Assembly: GCA_965230565.1 (NCBI GenBank)
Contig: CBDDLH010000016.1
Span: 434,001-498,000 of the forward strand
DNA: 64,000 nucleotides
Source of the DNA: BCD1 sp965230565
GTDB taxonomy: Bacteria; Bacteroidota; Bacteroidia; Chitinophagales; Saprospiraceae
Reading direction: 5' to 3'
The notes under the pieces were generated by a model. That model was not told the DNA's origin. It did no database searches and saw only the letters and a program-made list of their open reading frames with translations. Both the position numbers and the translations under genes were made by a program. Shown in pieces: positions 1 to 8,168 of the stretch. The first letter of the stretch is position 1. Every line of letters starts with the position of its first letter.

Positions 1-209
1 TGATCAAATCGGTGAGCAATATATTCAGCAGCCATGCGGGCTCCTTTTTTACCTGATTCTCTTCCGGCCAGAAAATCGGACGACAAATAAACCAAATCTG
101 TTTTTACATCCTGTTTCAAAGCTTTACCATTTTGGGCGAGCGCCGGTATGGATAAAAATAGGATAAGGAATACGATCAAAACCTCATGAATGCGTGTTTT
201 TGTAATCAT
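1..209 (-). CDS. M28-family aminopeptidase, N-terminal fragment
   Basis: Partial gene running off the left edge; only the first ~69 residues are present. The start is the ATG at 209-207. The N-terminus is a signal peptide (hydrophobic VLIVFLILFLS, then IPALAQN), followed by a segment reading YLSSDFLAGRESGKKGARMA, which is the characteristic opening of Bacteroidota M28 zinc peptidases just before the protease-associated/peptidase domain. The predicted product is an exported aminopeptidase releasing N-terminal residues from peptides in the periplasm or outside the cell. The metal ligands lie beyond the window, so activity cannot be judged. A TAAGTTTG -7-like element reads toward it at 300-293. 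The family call rests on one short motif. Confidence 0.7.
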   Translation of the reverse strand, partial: MITKTRIHEVLIVFLILFLSIPALAQNGKALKQDVKTDLVYLSSDFLAGRESGKKGARMAAEYIAHRFD

Positions 210-395
210 AGTTTTTATAATTTTTTAATAAAACCTTTCAATAGAATTCAGTGAAAGGGTATTTGGTTTAATTTCAAATAAAATAATAGCTGCAAACTTA
301 CGGAAACCCAAAGAAAAAAGATCCATACAAAAAGAAGGAGATCAAAGAAATTGTCAGATTACTGTAATAAAAGAGGTAGTTTATCTTCCCCAAAC

Positions 396-612
396 AAAAA
401 ACGGCTGTAACCATGACAGTTACAGCCGTTTTGGTAAAGAACACCTTTACGTTCCTTACAAACTCATGTTATTTCAAACTAATCAGGGTGGCCCGGATTT
501 ATGGGCATTGACTGATCGATTCTGAATACACGTGTTTTTCAGTTTGTTGATGTTCATGTTCATGAGATTTAATACCCGTGAGGAGACGGGTGTGTTTAAA
601 AAAAAGGATTAT
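396..612 (-). ncRNA. Candidate small transcript with a possible 26-residue ORF
   Basis: The 210-1004 gap has no gene of ordinary size. A strong minus-strand terminator at 399-431 implies an RNA entering from the right. Upstream on that strand is a second hairpin (arms 574-579 and 586-591) and, around 620-640, TATTTTTC/TATCTTTA sequences that partly resemble a -7 box. Within the predicted RNA, an ATG at 563 opens a 26-codon frame ending with TGA at 485-483 (MNMNINKLKNTCIQNRS, then seven more residues). No function is recognised. It could be an untranslated small RNA, a small-protein mRNA, or the end of an unannotated leader. The 5' end is uncertain. Confidence 0.3.
399..431 (-). terminator. 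Rho-independent terminator (minus strand)
   Basis: A perfect 13-bp stem pairs 399-411 with 419-431 around a 7-nt loop. On the minus strand the stem runs out into six T residues (complement of 396-401). It lies between two divergent genes, so it must end a separate minus-strand transcript that starts to its right. Confidence 0.7.
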
Positions 613-901
613 GGATTAAAGATAGAAAAATATCTCAGGGCAAAAAATTTATTTGCAAAGAATTAACAAAAAATTAATATATCTGAAATTCAATATTTTC
701 AATTTGAGAAAATTTAGTGTGCTTCAGAATAATATTCCAGTTTAAGCATACACGAATTTCTGAAAATTGCTTCCTCCTACCCCATGGCTTCGGTTTCTTT
801 TGTAATGGAGTTTTGTATTTATTAACAATAAATAGTAAGAATTTTTTAACTGAGTAAAATTTATCTAAGTTTTTGTTTAATTTATTTTTTAATTAATAAA
901 A

Positions 902-933
902 TTTGTTTTTTAACTAAATTGTGATTATTTTTG
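902..933 (+). promoter_or_regulatory. Bacteroidota-type promoter of the helical protein gene
   Basis: The -33 element TTTG at 902-905 is followed by 20 nt and the -7 element TATTTTTG at 926-933, an exact match to the Bacteroidota sigma-ABfr consensus. The start site should be near 939, giving a ~65-nt leader to the ATG at 1005. Confidence 0.75.
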
Positions 934-1004
934 CTGAGTATCACGATTTTGAAGATAGCAATCCAGAGTCAATTACTTAAAACATTCAACCAAACTTCAG
1001 AAAA

Positions 1005-1703
1005 ATGAAGAAACAGGTTCAACACAGACAATATAACTTTCCGGACGCTGATCTGTATGTACAATGTATGGAACGCATCAGGTATGCCCTTAGGGACATA
1101 GAATACTTTGAACAATATGGTTACAGCAAGGATAGGCTGGCAGCATTTAAGAACAATTGCGAAAAATTCAGGAAATTACCTGATGATGATGAATTGCTTG
1201 GGGATCAAATGATTACTACAGAAAAAAAAGCAGCAGCGGCTGAAAAGCTAAAAACAGCCATTCGCAGTATAATGACCCGGGTAGCCATGAAATACAGTAA
1301 CAGGAGTGGCAGATACCGGAAATTCGGCACTGCCAAACTTGGTGACATGACCGACGCACAATTGCTTTTCTGCGGAAGACGCGTGGTAAGAGTCGCGAGA
1401 CAACAATTCGACTTCCTTTCGGAGGTAGGCCTTACCGATAATGTAATTCAACGCTGCGTGGATGCCTGCCAGGCTTTTGAAAACAGTATGAACATTCAAC
1501 AGGACCGTGTATCTGAAAGAGATATTGCTGTTGAAAAAAGAATTGAGCAAGGCAACACATTATACCAGGAAATGATCGTACTTTGTAATATTGGTAAAGA
1601 TATCTGGGTGGAAAAAGACCTTGCCAAATACGACAACTATACTGTTTACGAAAGTAATAATGAACAAAAGAAAGCCCGCAAGGCCAAAGAAAGTGCCAAG
1701 TAA
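1005..1703 (+). CDS. Hypothetical all-helical protein
   Basis: A 232-residue protein with no signal peptide and no membrane segment. It is rich in Lys, Arg, Gln and Glu and almost entirely predicted helix, ending in a basic tail (KKARKAKESAK). I recognise no catalytic motif and cannot name a family. Two stretches, roughly residues 10-60 and 120-175, both start with a helix containing a Y/F-E-Q/L pattern and could be a duplicated helical unit; this is weak. The ATG at 1005 follows a consensus promoter at 902-933 and has no Shine-Dalgarno sequence. It is probably monocistronic: the next gene begins 53 bp after its stop, but there is no hairpin between them, so read-through is possible. Likely cytoplasmic. 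Confidence 0.75.
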   Translation: MKKQVQHRQYNFPDADLYVQCMERIRYALRDIEYFEQYGYSKDRLAAFKNNCEKFRKLPDDDELLGDQMITTEKKAAAAEKLKTAIRSIMTRVAMKYSNRSGRYRKFGTAKLGDMTDAQLLFCGRRVVRVARQQFDFLSEVGLTDNVIQRCVDACQAFENSMNIQQDRVSERDIAVEKRIEQGNTLYQEMIVLCNIGKDIWVEKDLAKYDNYTVYESNNEQKKARKAKESAK

Positions 1704-1756
1704 GCCATAGCTGTGACCGATATCGCCAAATCCCTTTTACTTTTAAACTCTTTCAC

Positions 1757-2656
1757 ATGCAATACCTCCAGGTTTTACTCGTCTTTGCAATTATTGGGTT
1801 CACTTCCTGCTCTGCCAATCGTTCCTCCATAAATAAAGTTGAAAAACAAATAGAAACGCTCATTAATGAGACTGCAGGGACTTATGCAGTAGCCTTTGCG
1901 GATCTTTCTGATACCAGTCGACAAATAATTATCAACGAAAAGATAGTTTTCCATGCCGCAAGCACTATGAAAACCCCGGTAATGATGGAAATTTTCAAAC
2001 AATCCCAAAATGGCCAAATTGGTTTATATGACAAAGTTCTGGTAAAAAACCAATTTACAAGTATTGTAGATGGTAGCTCCTACTCCATTGACGTAAATGA
2101 GGACTCAGATGAATCACTCTACGACCAAATCGGCAATGAGGTTTCTGTATTCGATTTGATGTACAACATGATTATCAACAGCAGTAATTTGGCAACCAAC
2201 ATTCTTATTGAAAAGATCGGGGCCGAAAACGTTACCCGAACCATGAGGGAATTGGGTGCCATGGACATAAAAATCCTGAGAGGCGTTGAAGATATAAAAG
2301 CTTACCGAAAGGGAATGAGCAACACTACTACAGCATACGATTTATTGGTTTTGTACAAACAAATAGGACAAAATTCCTTTCTGGATGAAGTGAGTTGCAG
2401 AAGAATGACCAATATTCTTCTGGACCAGAAACACAATGATCTTATTCCTGCCTATTTACCGTCAAACGTCAAAGTTGCCCACAAAACAGGTTTCATTACT
2501 AAAATACTTCATGACTCAGGTTTTGTCATATTACCGGATGGCAGAAAATACACCCTGGTAATACTTTCCAAGGAATGGAAAACTCAGGAAGAAGCAACAG
2601 AAACCATTGCGCAAATCTCCAAAATGATCTACGATTTTTACATCAGCAATGACTAA
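1757..2656 (+). CDS. Class A beta-lactamase-like serine hydrolase (lipoprotein)
   Basis: A 299-residue penicillin-binding-fold enzyme. Residues 1-18 form a lipoprotein signal (FAIIGFTSC, Cys18). The acylation motif S-x-x-K is STMK at 69-72, the SxN motif is SSN at 142-144, and the KTG triad is at 243-245. A Glu in RGVED (Glu178) sits where the omega-loop general base is expected, although the classic ExxLN form is not present. This places it in the class A superfamily (COG2367), near environmental PER/A2-like and uncharacterised serine hydrolases. It probably hydrolyses beta-lactams or a related substrate in the periplasm, tethered to a membrane. Substrate range cannot be read from sequence. 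The downstream 90 bp includes a partial tandem duplication leading into accC. Confidence 0.85.
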   Translation: MQYLQVLLVFAIIGFTSCSANRSSINKVEKQIETLINETAGTYAVAFADLSDTSRQIIINEKIVFHAASTMKTPVMMEIFKQSQNGQIGLYDKVLVKNQFTSIVDGSSYSIDVNEDSDESLYDQIGNEVSVFDLMYNMIINSSNLATNILIEKIGAENVTRTMRELGAMDIKILRGVEDIKAYRKGMSNTTTAYDLLVLYKQIGQNSFLDEVSCRRMTNILLDQKHNDLIPAYLPSNVKVAHKTGFITKILHDSGFVILPDGRKYTLVILSKEWKTQEEATETIAQISKMIYDFYISND

Positions 2657-2749
2657 ATTTCTATGCAGGCAAAAATAAGCAGATCATATTATGGTCTACC
2701 GACTAAATTTTTAGACATTAGCATTTCAAAAATAAGACCATATTATGCG
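2651..2749 (+). repeat. Imperfect tandem duplication ahead of accC
   Basis: Two ~45-bp units start with GACTAAATTT (2651 and 2701) and end with AAAAATAAG followed by CATATTATG (ending near 2691 and 2747). The first unit contains the beta-lactamase stop codon; the second contains the accC ATG. The first copy also carries a decoy ATG (2690) opening a seven-codon frame. The repeats are similar at both ends but diverged in the middle. Confidence 0.6.
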
Positions 2750-4211
2750 TAAAATTCTGGTTGCCAACCGTGGCGAAATTGCTTTAAGGGTAATGAAAAC
2801 CATCAGAAAGATGGGAATTTCCGTTGTGGCTATTTATTCCGAAGCTGACAGAGATGCACCTCATGTCAGATATGCAGATGAAGCAGTATGTGTTGGCCCT
2901 CCGCCCTCCTCTGAATCTTACCTCCGGATTGATAAAATAATTGAAGTTGCCAAGTCTTTGAATGTTGATGGTATTCATCCGGGCTACGGTTTTTTAAGCG
3001 AAAATGATCAATTCGCAAAAAAGGTCGAAAAAAATGGCATTACCTTTATCGGCCCCGGCCCCGAAGCCATTCGCATAATGGGTAACAAACTCGCAGCCAA
3101 AGATGCTGTGAAGTATTACAACATACCAATGGTACCCGGCACGGAAGAAGCCATCACAGATATCCCGGCGGCAAAAAAAATTGCCCTGGGTATTGGATTT
3201 CCAATTTTGATAAAAGCCGCTGCAGGTGGTGGTGGAAAAGGGATGAGGGTTGTTGAGCAGGAAAAAGATTTCGAAGACCAGATGAATCGTGCTGTCAGTG
3301 AAGCACTTTCTTCATTCGGTGATGGATCTGTATTCATTGAAAAATACATTCAGCAACCACGTCATATTGAGATTCAGGTACTTGCTGATAAACACGGTAA
3401 TACGATCCATCTTTTTGAAAGAGAATGCAGTATTCAGCGCAGACATCAAAAAGTAATTGAAGAAGCTCCTTCTTCCGTATTAACACCAGCACTTCGGGCC
3501 TCTATGGGAACCGATGCTGTAAATGTAGCCAAGGCATGTTCTTACGTAGGTGCAGGTACAGTGGAATTCCTTTTAGATGCAGACCAAAATTATTATTTCC
3601 TGGAAATGAATACCCGATTGCAGGTGGAGCATCCGGTTACGGAACTGATAACAGGTGTTGACCTGGTTGAGCAACAAATTCGAATTGCCCGTGGTGAGGA
3701 ATTGGCAATCACCCAGGACGATCTTACCATCAAAGGCCATTCCATTGAACTTAGGGTATATGCGGAAGATCCGGAAAATGACTTCTTACCAAACATAGGT
3801 AAACTGGAGCACTATGAACTTCCTGAAGCGGAAGGTGTACGGGTTGACGATGGTTATGAAAGCGGTATGGAGATTCCCATTCATTATGATCCGATGATTT
3901 CCAAGCTAATCGTTTATGCTGGAAATCGCAGTGCTGCCATTAGAAAAATGCTCAGTGCTATTGAACATTACAAAATTGACGGGCTGACCACTACCCTGCC
4001 CTTTGGACGGTTTGTCATGTTACACGAAGCCTTTATTTCCGGAAAATTCGACACCCATTTCGTCGAGACCTATTATTCTAAAGAGGCTGTCAGGCAAACC
4101 AAAGAAGAAGAAGCCACAATGGCTGCCTTGTTGGCTTTAAAACTACAAAAGAAACACTCTGAAAAGTTACAGGTGCCTAAAGTCAATACCTCAGAATGGC
4201 AAAACCGGTAA
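2745..4211 (+). CDS. accC: Acetyl-CoA carboxylase, biotin carboxylase subunit
   Basis: Biotin carboxylase (488 residues; E. coli AccC is 449) carboxylates the biotin on BCCP using ATP and bicarbonate, the first half-reaction of malonyl-CoA synthesis. Domains in order: N-terminal preATP-grasp (ILVANRGEIA at 4-13, HPGYGFLSEN at 78-87), ATP-grasp with the Gly-rich loop GGGGKGMR at 161-168, ERECSIQRRHQK, and the active-site EMNTRLQVEHPVTE region, then the biotin-carboxylase C-terminal domain. A ~35-residue extension at the end accounts for the extra length. It converges on accD with only ten bases between the stop codons. No accB is adjacent, unlike the usual accB-accC pair. A propionyl-CoA carboxylase role is possible but the proximity to accD favours ACC. 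Confidence 0.93.
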   Translation: MRKILVANRGEIALRVMKTIRKMGISVVAIYSEADRDAPHVRYADEAVCVGPPPSSESYLRIDKIIEVAKSLNVDGIHPGYGFLSENDQFAKKVEKNGITFIGPGPEAIRIMGNKLAAKDAVKYYNIPMVPGTEEAITDIPAAKKIALGIGFPILIKAAAGGGGKGMRVVEQEKDFEDQMNRAVSEALSSFGDGSVFIEKYIQQPRHIEIQVLADKHGNTIHLFERECSIQRRHQKVIEEAPSSVLTPALRASMGTDAVNVAKACSYVGAGTVEFLLDADQNYYFLEMNTRLQVEHPVTELITGVDLVEQQIRIARGEELAITQDDLTIKGHSIELRVYAEDPENDFLPNIGKLEHYELPEAEGVRVDDGYESGMEIPIHYDPMISKLIVYAGNRSAAIRKMLSAIEHYKIDGLTTTLPFGRFVMLHEAFISGKFDTHFVETYYSKEAVRQTKEEEATMAALLALKLQKKHSEKLQVPKVNTSEWQNR

Positions 4212-4229
4212 TGATTTTAGGTTATCCGG
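4205..4229. terminator. Bidirectional hairpin containing both stop codons
   Basis: The segments 4205-4211 (CCGGTAA) and 4222-4229 (TTATCCGG) pair with one bulged T, flanked by A and T runs. The left arm contains the accC stop and the right arm contains the accD stop on the other strand. Confidence 0.45.
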
Positions 4230-5070
4230 CTTTGGCAAATAAGGCTAAAAGGTCAGATATTCTTTCTTTAATATCTTTTCTGTCAATAATAAAATCCAGG
4301 AACCCATGTTCCAGCAAAAATTCTGAAGTCTGAAATCCTTCAGGAAGATCTCTTTTTATGGTTTCCTTAATTACCCTTGGGCCGGCAAATCCAATCAGTG
4401 CTTCAGGTTCTGCGAAATTGATATCTCCCAACATCGCAAATGAAGCTGTAACTCCTCCTGTTGTAGGGTCAGTAAGAAAAGAGAAATAAGGAATACCGGC
4501 ATCAGCCAATTGGGTTAATTTGGCAGAAGTCTTGGCCATTTGCATCAATGAATAGGCAGACTCCATCATTCTTGCTCCTCCTGATTTTGAAATCAAAAGA
4601 AACGGAGTTTCCGTTTGGAGACAATGATCGATAGCCAGGGCAATTTTTTGTCCAACAACAGACCCCATTGAACCGCCAATAAAAGAAAAGTCCATAGCAG
4701 CGATTACCAGCGGTCGACGGTTTACTTTACCGGTTGCCACAGAAATAGCGTCTGTTAATCCTGTCTTCTTTGTAGCTTCTTGCAACCTTTGAGGATATGG
4801 TTTTAAGTCTACAAATTTCAACATGTCCTTTGCAATCAAATTTGAGAAAAGTTCCTCATATTGACCATCAAATATGATATCGAAATAATCATGAGAACCA
4901 ATACGGACATGGTAATTACACAGCGGGCATTTGTAATAATTTTCGCGCAAATCTTTCATCGTTGACGTTTCCTTACAGGATTTACATTTATACCACAATC
5001 CATCAGGAGCTTCTTTCTTATTCTGCGTCGCCGTTTGAATACCGTCCTTAAGTCTTTTAAACCAACCCAT
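4222..5070 (-). CDS. accD: Acetyl-CoA carboxylase carboxyltransferase, beta subunit
   Basis: A 282-residue subunit that, with AccA, transfers the carboxyl group from carboxybiotin to acetyl-CoA. The N-terminal zinc ribbon is visible as Cys29/Cys32 and Cys48/Cys51, in the usual C-x2-C-x15-C-x2-C spacing. The crotonase-like carboxyltransferase domain follows, with the conserved SGGARMMESAYSL and PTTGGVTASFAMLGD segments forming the oxyanion and CoA sites. Length and motifs are normal for the family. It converges tail-to-tail with accC; accA and accB are not in the window. The start is the ATG at 5070, which shares a 134-bp divergent intergenic region with the thioesterase gene. A CAAAATTA at 5131-5138 reads as TAATTTTG, a possible -7 box, on this strand. 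Confidence 0.93.
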   Translation of the reverse strand: MGWFKRLKDGIQTATQNKKEAPDGLWYKCKSCKETSTMKDLRENYYKCPLCNYHVRIGSHDYFDIIFDGQYEELFSNLIAKDMLKFVDLKPYPQRLQEATKKTGLTDAISVATGKVNRRPLVIAAMDFSFIGGSMGSVVGQKIALAIDHCLQTETPFLLISKSGGARMMESAYSLMQMAKTSAKLTQLADAGIPYFSFLTDPTTGGVTASFAMLGDINFAEPEALIGFAGPRVIKETIKRDLPEGFQTSEFLLEHGFLDFIIDRKDIKERISDLLALFAKAG

Positions 5071-5204
5071 GTAAAATATTTAGTTCCCCGACCGAAGTCA
5101 GGAATATATTTTTCTAATTTTTTACTCCCCCAAAATTAAACAGTTCGTTCAAAAACCTTACATTTCTGCAAAAAGAATTTAAAATATTGATAAAATAAGT
5201 TTTT

Positions 5205-5642
5205 ATGATTTGGAAACATAAACTGGATTTAGATATCCTGAATTCATTCCGAAGCAATACTTTGGTGGAACACCTGGATATTGAGTTTGTCGATTACGGA
5301 GCAGACTTCATCACCGCAAAAATGCCAGTTGATCACCGCACAGTGCAGCCTTATGGGCTTTTACACGGTGGTGCTTCTACCGCTCTTGCGGAAACTGTTG
5401 GCAGTGTTGCTTCCTCCTTTTGTGTGGAAGATATTATGAAAACCGCACCCGTTGGCGTTGAAATAAATGCCAGCCACCTCAGTTCTGTAAAAAAAGGATT
5501 TGTTTACGGAACAGCAAAACCTGCGAGAATTGGAAGTAGCATTCACGTATGGAATATCGAGATCACAGACGAGCAAAAAAAATTGATTTGCGTCAGCCGG
5601 CTTACAGTTGCTCTGGTTAATTTGAACAAAACAAAACTATAA
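5205..5642 (+). CDS. Hotdog-fold acyl-CoA thioesterase (MenI/PaaI type)
   Basis: A 145-residue single hotdog domain. The signature is GLLHGGASTALAETVGS (residues 51-67), with His54-Gly55-Gly56 and the catalytic acid Glu63. This pattern is typical of the YdiI/MenI branch, which hydrolyses 1,4-dihydroxy-2-naphthoyl-CoA in menaquinone synthesis, and of broader PaaI-like thioesterases. Bacteroidota use menaquinone, so MenI is a reasonable guess, but no other men gene is nearby and substrate specificity cannot be settled from the sequence. Cytoplasmic, probably tetrameric as in the family. The T9SS gene downstream starts 45 bp later and has its own -7 box, so the two are probably separate transcripts. 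Confidence 0.85.
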   Translation: MIWKHKLDLDILNSFRSNTLVEHLDIEFVDYGADFITAKMPVDHRTVQPYGLLHGGASTALAETVGSVASSFCVEDIMKTAPVGVEINASHLSSVKKGFVYGTAKPARIGSSIHVWNIEITDEQKKLICVSRLTVALVNLNKTKL

Positions 5643-5654
5643 GCATTCTAGTTT

Positions 5655-5662
5655 TATTTTTG
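5655..5662 (+). promoter_or_regulatory. -7 element TATTTTTG
   Basis: Exact -7 consensus 26 bp before the ATG at 5688, giving a predicted leader of about 20 nt. No -33 TTTG lies at the standard distance. Confidence 0.45.
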
Positions 5663-5687
5663 CAGGAAAAATCCAAACAAGAATAAA

Positions 5688-8087
5688 ATGACCAGAACTT
5701 TTTTTGCTTTTTTATTGATTACCCTTTCAACAGGTTTATTTGCACAACTTAATATGTCCCTCCTCTCCAGTATCGAATACAATACGGACGCCAATGATAT
5801 TTGGGGATGGGCAGATCCAGATGATGGAACAGAATACGCTATTGTAGGTTTACGAAATGGCGTTTCTATTGTAAGTTTGGCCGACCCTGAAAATGCTCAG
5901 GAGGTGGTTTTTATCCCGGGACAAAATTCCATCTGGAGAGATATCAAAACCTGGGGGAATTTTGCTTATGTGACCACGGACCAAAACGGTACAACAGAAG
6001 GACTCACCGTTATCGACTTAAGTGACCTTCCCAACAGTGCACCCTATTTTCACTGGACACCAACCATCGATGGCCTTGGCACCCTGGAAACATGCCATAA
6101 TATCTATATAGATGAATTCGGGTATGCTTATCTGGCAGGATGCAACTTGAACGAAGGAGGTATGTTGTTTATCGATGTTTTTTCAGACCCGGGAAATCCT
6201 ATTCTTGCAGGACTTGCTCCAAATACCTACGCCCATGATGTCTATGTCAGAGATAATAAAATGTATGCGGCTGAAATATATGAAGGCCGACTGGCGATAT
6301 ACGATGTAAATGACAAACTGGATCCTGGATTTCTGGGAGGGGTTGAGACACCTTTCGAGTTCACACACAATGTCTGGCTTTCAGACGATGGCAATATAGC
6401 CTTTACTACAGATGAAAAAGCTAACGCTCCCGTTGCGGCCTACGATGTTTCAGATCCTGAAAACATTATCGCTTTAGATGAATTCAGACCACTCTCTACT
6501 TTAGGTCTCAATGTAATTCCTCATAACGTCCATGTCTGGGGGGAAGACTGGCTCGTCATCTCTTATTATACTGACGGTGGAATTATTGCCGATGCTTCCC
6601 GACCCGACAACATCGTAGAGGTAGGTAATTTTGATACTTTCCTGGGTGCAGATGGAGGTTTTAGCGGTGCATGGGGCTTATATCCTTTTCTGCCGTCCGG
6701 AATTGTGCTCGTGTCAGATATCAACAATGGCTTATTCGTGCTTGATGCCACCTATGTTCATGCCTGTTGGCTGGAAGGAAATGTAACAGATGCACAAACA
6801 GGACAAGCATTATTTGATGTAGATATTGTTATAGAAACGGATGAACTCTATGAAGCAGGAACAGACCTCTTGGGAAATTATAAAACCGGACTGGCCATAG
6901 CCGGCACCTATAACGTGATTTTTAGTAAAGAAGGATACTTTCCACAAACTATTCCTGTTAGTTTTCAAAATGGAGTACTGGAAATACTTGATATCGAACT
7001 GGAACCATATATTCCCTATTCCATTACCGGATTGACCTTTAATGATGAAAATGGTAATCCGGTCGAAGGTGCTCAGGTCTTCGCTGAAGGAGAAAGCGAT
7101 TTTTTTGAAGCAACTACTAATAATGAAGGGGAATTCGAGTTAGAATTATTCCAGGGTTCTTATAATTTGATTGTAAGTGCCTGGGGATATAACTATACGG
7201 TCATCGAGGATCTCGAAGTTGCTGGTGAAAATTCAATTACCATCAATCTCCAAAGTGGGTATCAGGATGATTTTGTAACGGATCTTGGCTGGGAGTCGAC
7301 AGCAGATAATGCTGATACAGAATCGGGCTTTTGGGTTAGAGGTGCGCCAATTGAGACGGTACTTAGTAATGCCAATATAACCTGCAACCCCGGTGAAGAC
7401 GTTCCTGATGATTTTGGCGAATTTTGTTTTATGACCGGAAACGCCGGAGGTGACGCTGGAAATGATGATGTTGACGGAGGAGACGTTTACCTTACCTCTC
7501 CGGCCATGGATCTCTCTGAATATATCGATCCCGTTCTCTCTTATCGCCTTTGGTGGGTCAATGAGAGTGGATTTGGAACTCCAAATGATAATATCAGTGT
7601 TTATGTTTCCAATGGCATAGAGGAAGTTTTACTGGAAACGGTTAATAATTCAGTTAGCTTGTGGAGGCCCGCAAGTGAATTTCATTTAAATGAATACCTT
7701 GAACTTACTGATAACATGAGGGTCACCTATGTCACTGGAGATCAGTCGCCCGGGAACGTAGTGGAGGCAGCTGTAGATGCTTTTTCTGTAACCGAAGTCG
7801 GAGTCATCAATTCATCAGACGAGCCGCTAGCTGCCCAACTTGGACTTCAGTTGTTTCCCAATCCATTTTCCGAATTTGTGAATGTATCCATTGACTTTGA
7901 AGAATCGTTCAACTATGGAGTTTTGGAGATCTTTAATGCTATGGGACAAAAGATGGAACACCTGAAATTCTCGGGAGTTGAAATGAATTTTCAACTTGGT
8001 GCAAACTGGGTTCCAGGGATCTATTTTACGAGAGTTTCTATTGATGGCAATATTTTAGCTGAAAAGCGTATGGTAAAAACTAAATAG
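5688..8087 (+). CDS. Choice-of-anchor B / LVIVD-repeat secreted protein with T9SS sorting domain
   Basis: A 799-residue exported protein. A signal peptide (FAFLLITLSTGLFA) is followed by ~340 residues of beta-propeller blades of the LVIVD/choice-of-anchor B type: repeated WRDIKTWGNFAYVTTD, HDVYVRDNKMYAAE and HNVWLSDDGNIAFT segments. Two carboxypeptidase-regulatory-like beta-sandwich domains follow (about 360-440 and 445-525), then a jelly-roll/MAM-like domain (about 528-705), and a type A T9SS sorting domain (about 720-799, LQLFPNPFSEFVNVSI to RMVKTK). The product should cross the outer membrane by T9SS and be attached to, or released from, the surface. No catalytic site is evident; adhesion or scaffold function is likely. 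Monocistronic, ending at the shared terminator at 8116-8149. Confidence 0.88.
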   Translation: MTRTFFAFLLITLSTGLFAQLNMSLLSSIEYNTDANDIWGWADPDDGTEYAIVGLRNGVSIVSLADPENAQEVVFIPGQNSIWRDIKTWGNFAYVTTDQNGTTEGLTVIDLSDLPNSAPYFHWTPTIDGLGTLETCHNIYIDEFGYAYLAGCNLNEGGMLFIDVFSDPGNPILAGLAPNTYAHDVYVRDNKMYAAEIYEGRLAIYDVNDKLDPGFLGGVETPFEFTHNVWLSDDGNIAFTTDEKANAPVAAYDVSDPENIIALDEFRPLSTLGLNVIPHNVHVWGEDWLVISYYTDGGIIADASRPDNIVEVGNFDTFLGADGGFSGAWGLYPFLPSGIVLVSDINNGLFVLDATYVHACWLEGNVTDAQTGQALFDVDIVIETDELYEAGTDLLGNYKTGLAIAGTYNVIFSKEGYFPQTIPVSFQNGVLEILDIELEPYIPYSITGLTFNDENGNPVEGAQVFAEGESDFFEATTNNEGEFELELFQGSYNLIVSAWGYNYTVIEDLEVAGENSITINLQSGYQDDFVTDLGWESTADNADTESGFWVRGAPIETVLSNANITCNPGEDVPDDFGEFCFMTGNAGGDAGNDDVDGGDVYLTSPAMDLSEYIDPVLSYRLWWVNESGFGTPNDNISVYVSNGIEEVLLETVNNSVSLWRPASEFHLNEYLELTDNMRVTYVTGDQSPGNVVEAAVDAFSVTEVGVINSSDEPLAAQLGLQLFPNPFSEFVNVSIDFEESFNYGVLEIFNAMGQKMEHLKFSGVEMNFQLGANWVPGIYFTRVSIDGNILAEKRMVKTK

Positions 8088-8115
8088 GTTTTGCTATACC
8101 TTTCCAGCCATAAAC

Positions 8116-8149
8116 AAAAAAGGCCGTTGCGAAAACAACGGCCTTTTTT
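8116..8149. terminator. Bidirectional rho-independent terminator
   Basis: A 14-bp perfect stem pairs 8116-8129 with 8136-8149 around CGAAAA, flanked by A6 and T6. It serves both the T9SS gene and the convergent SBP-OmpA gene. Confidence 0.9.
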
Positions 8150-8168
8150 GTTTATTAAAGAACAAGAC

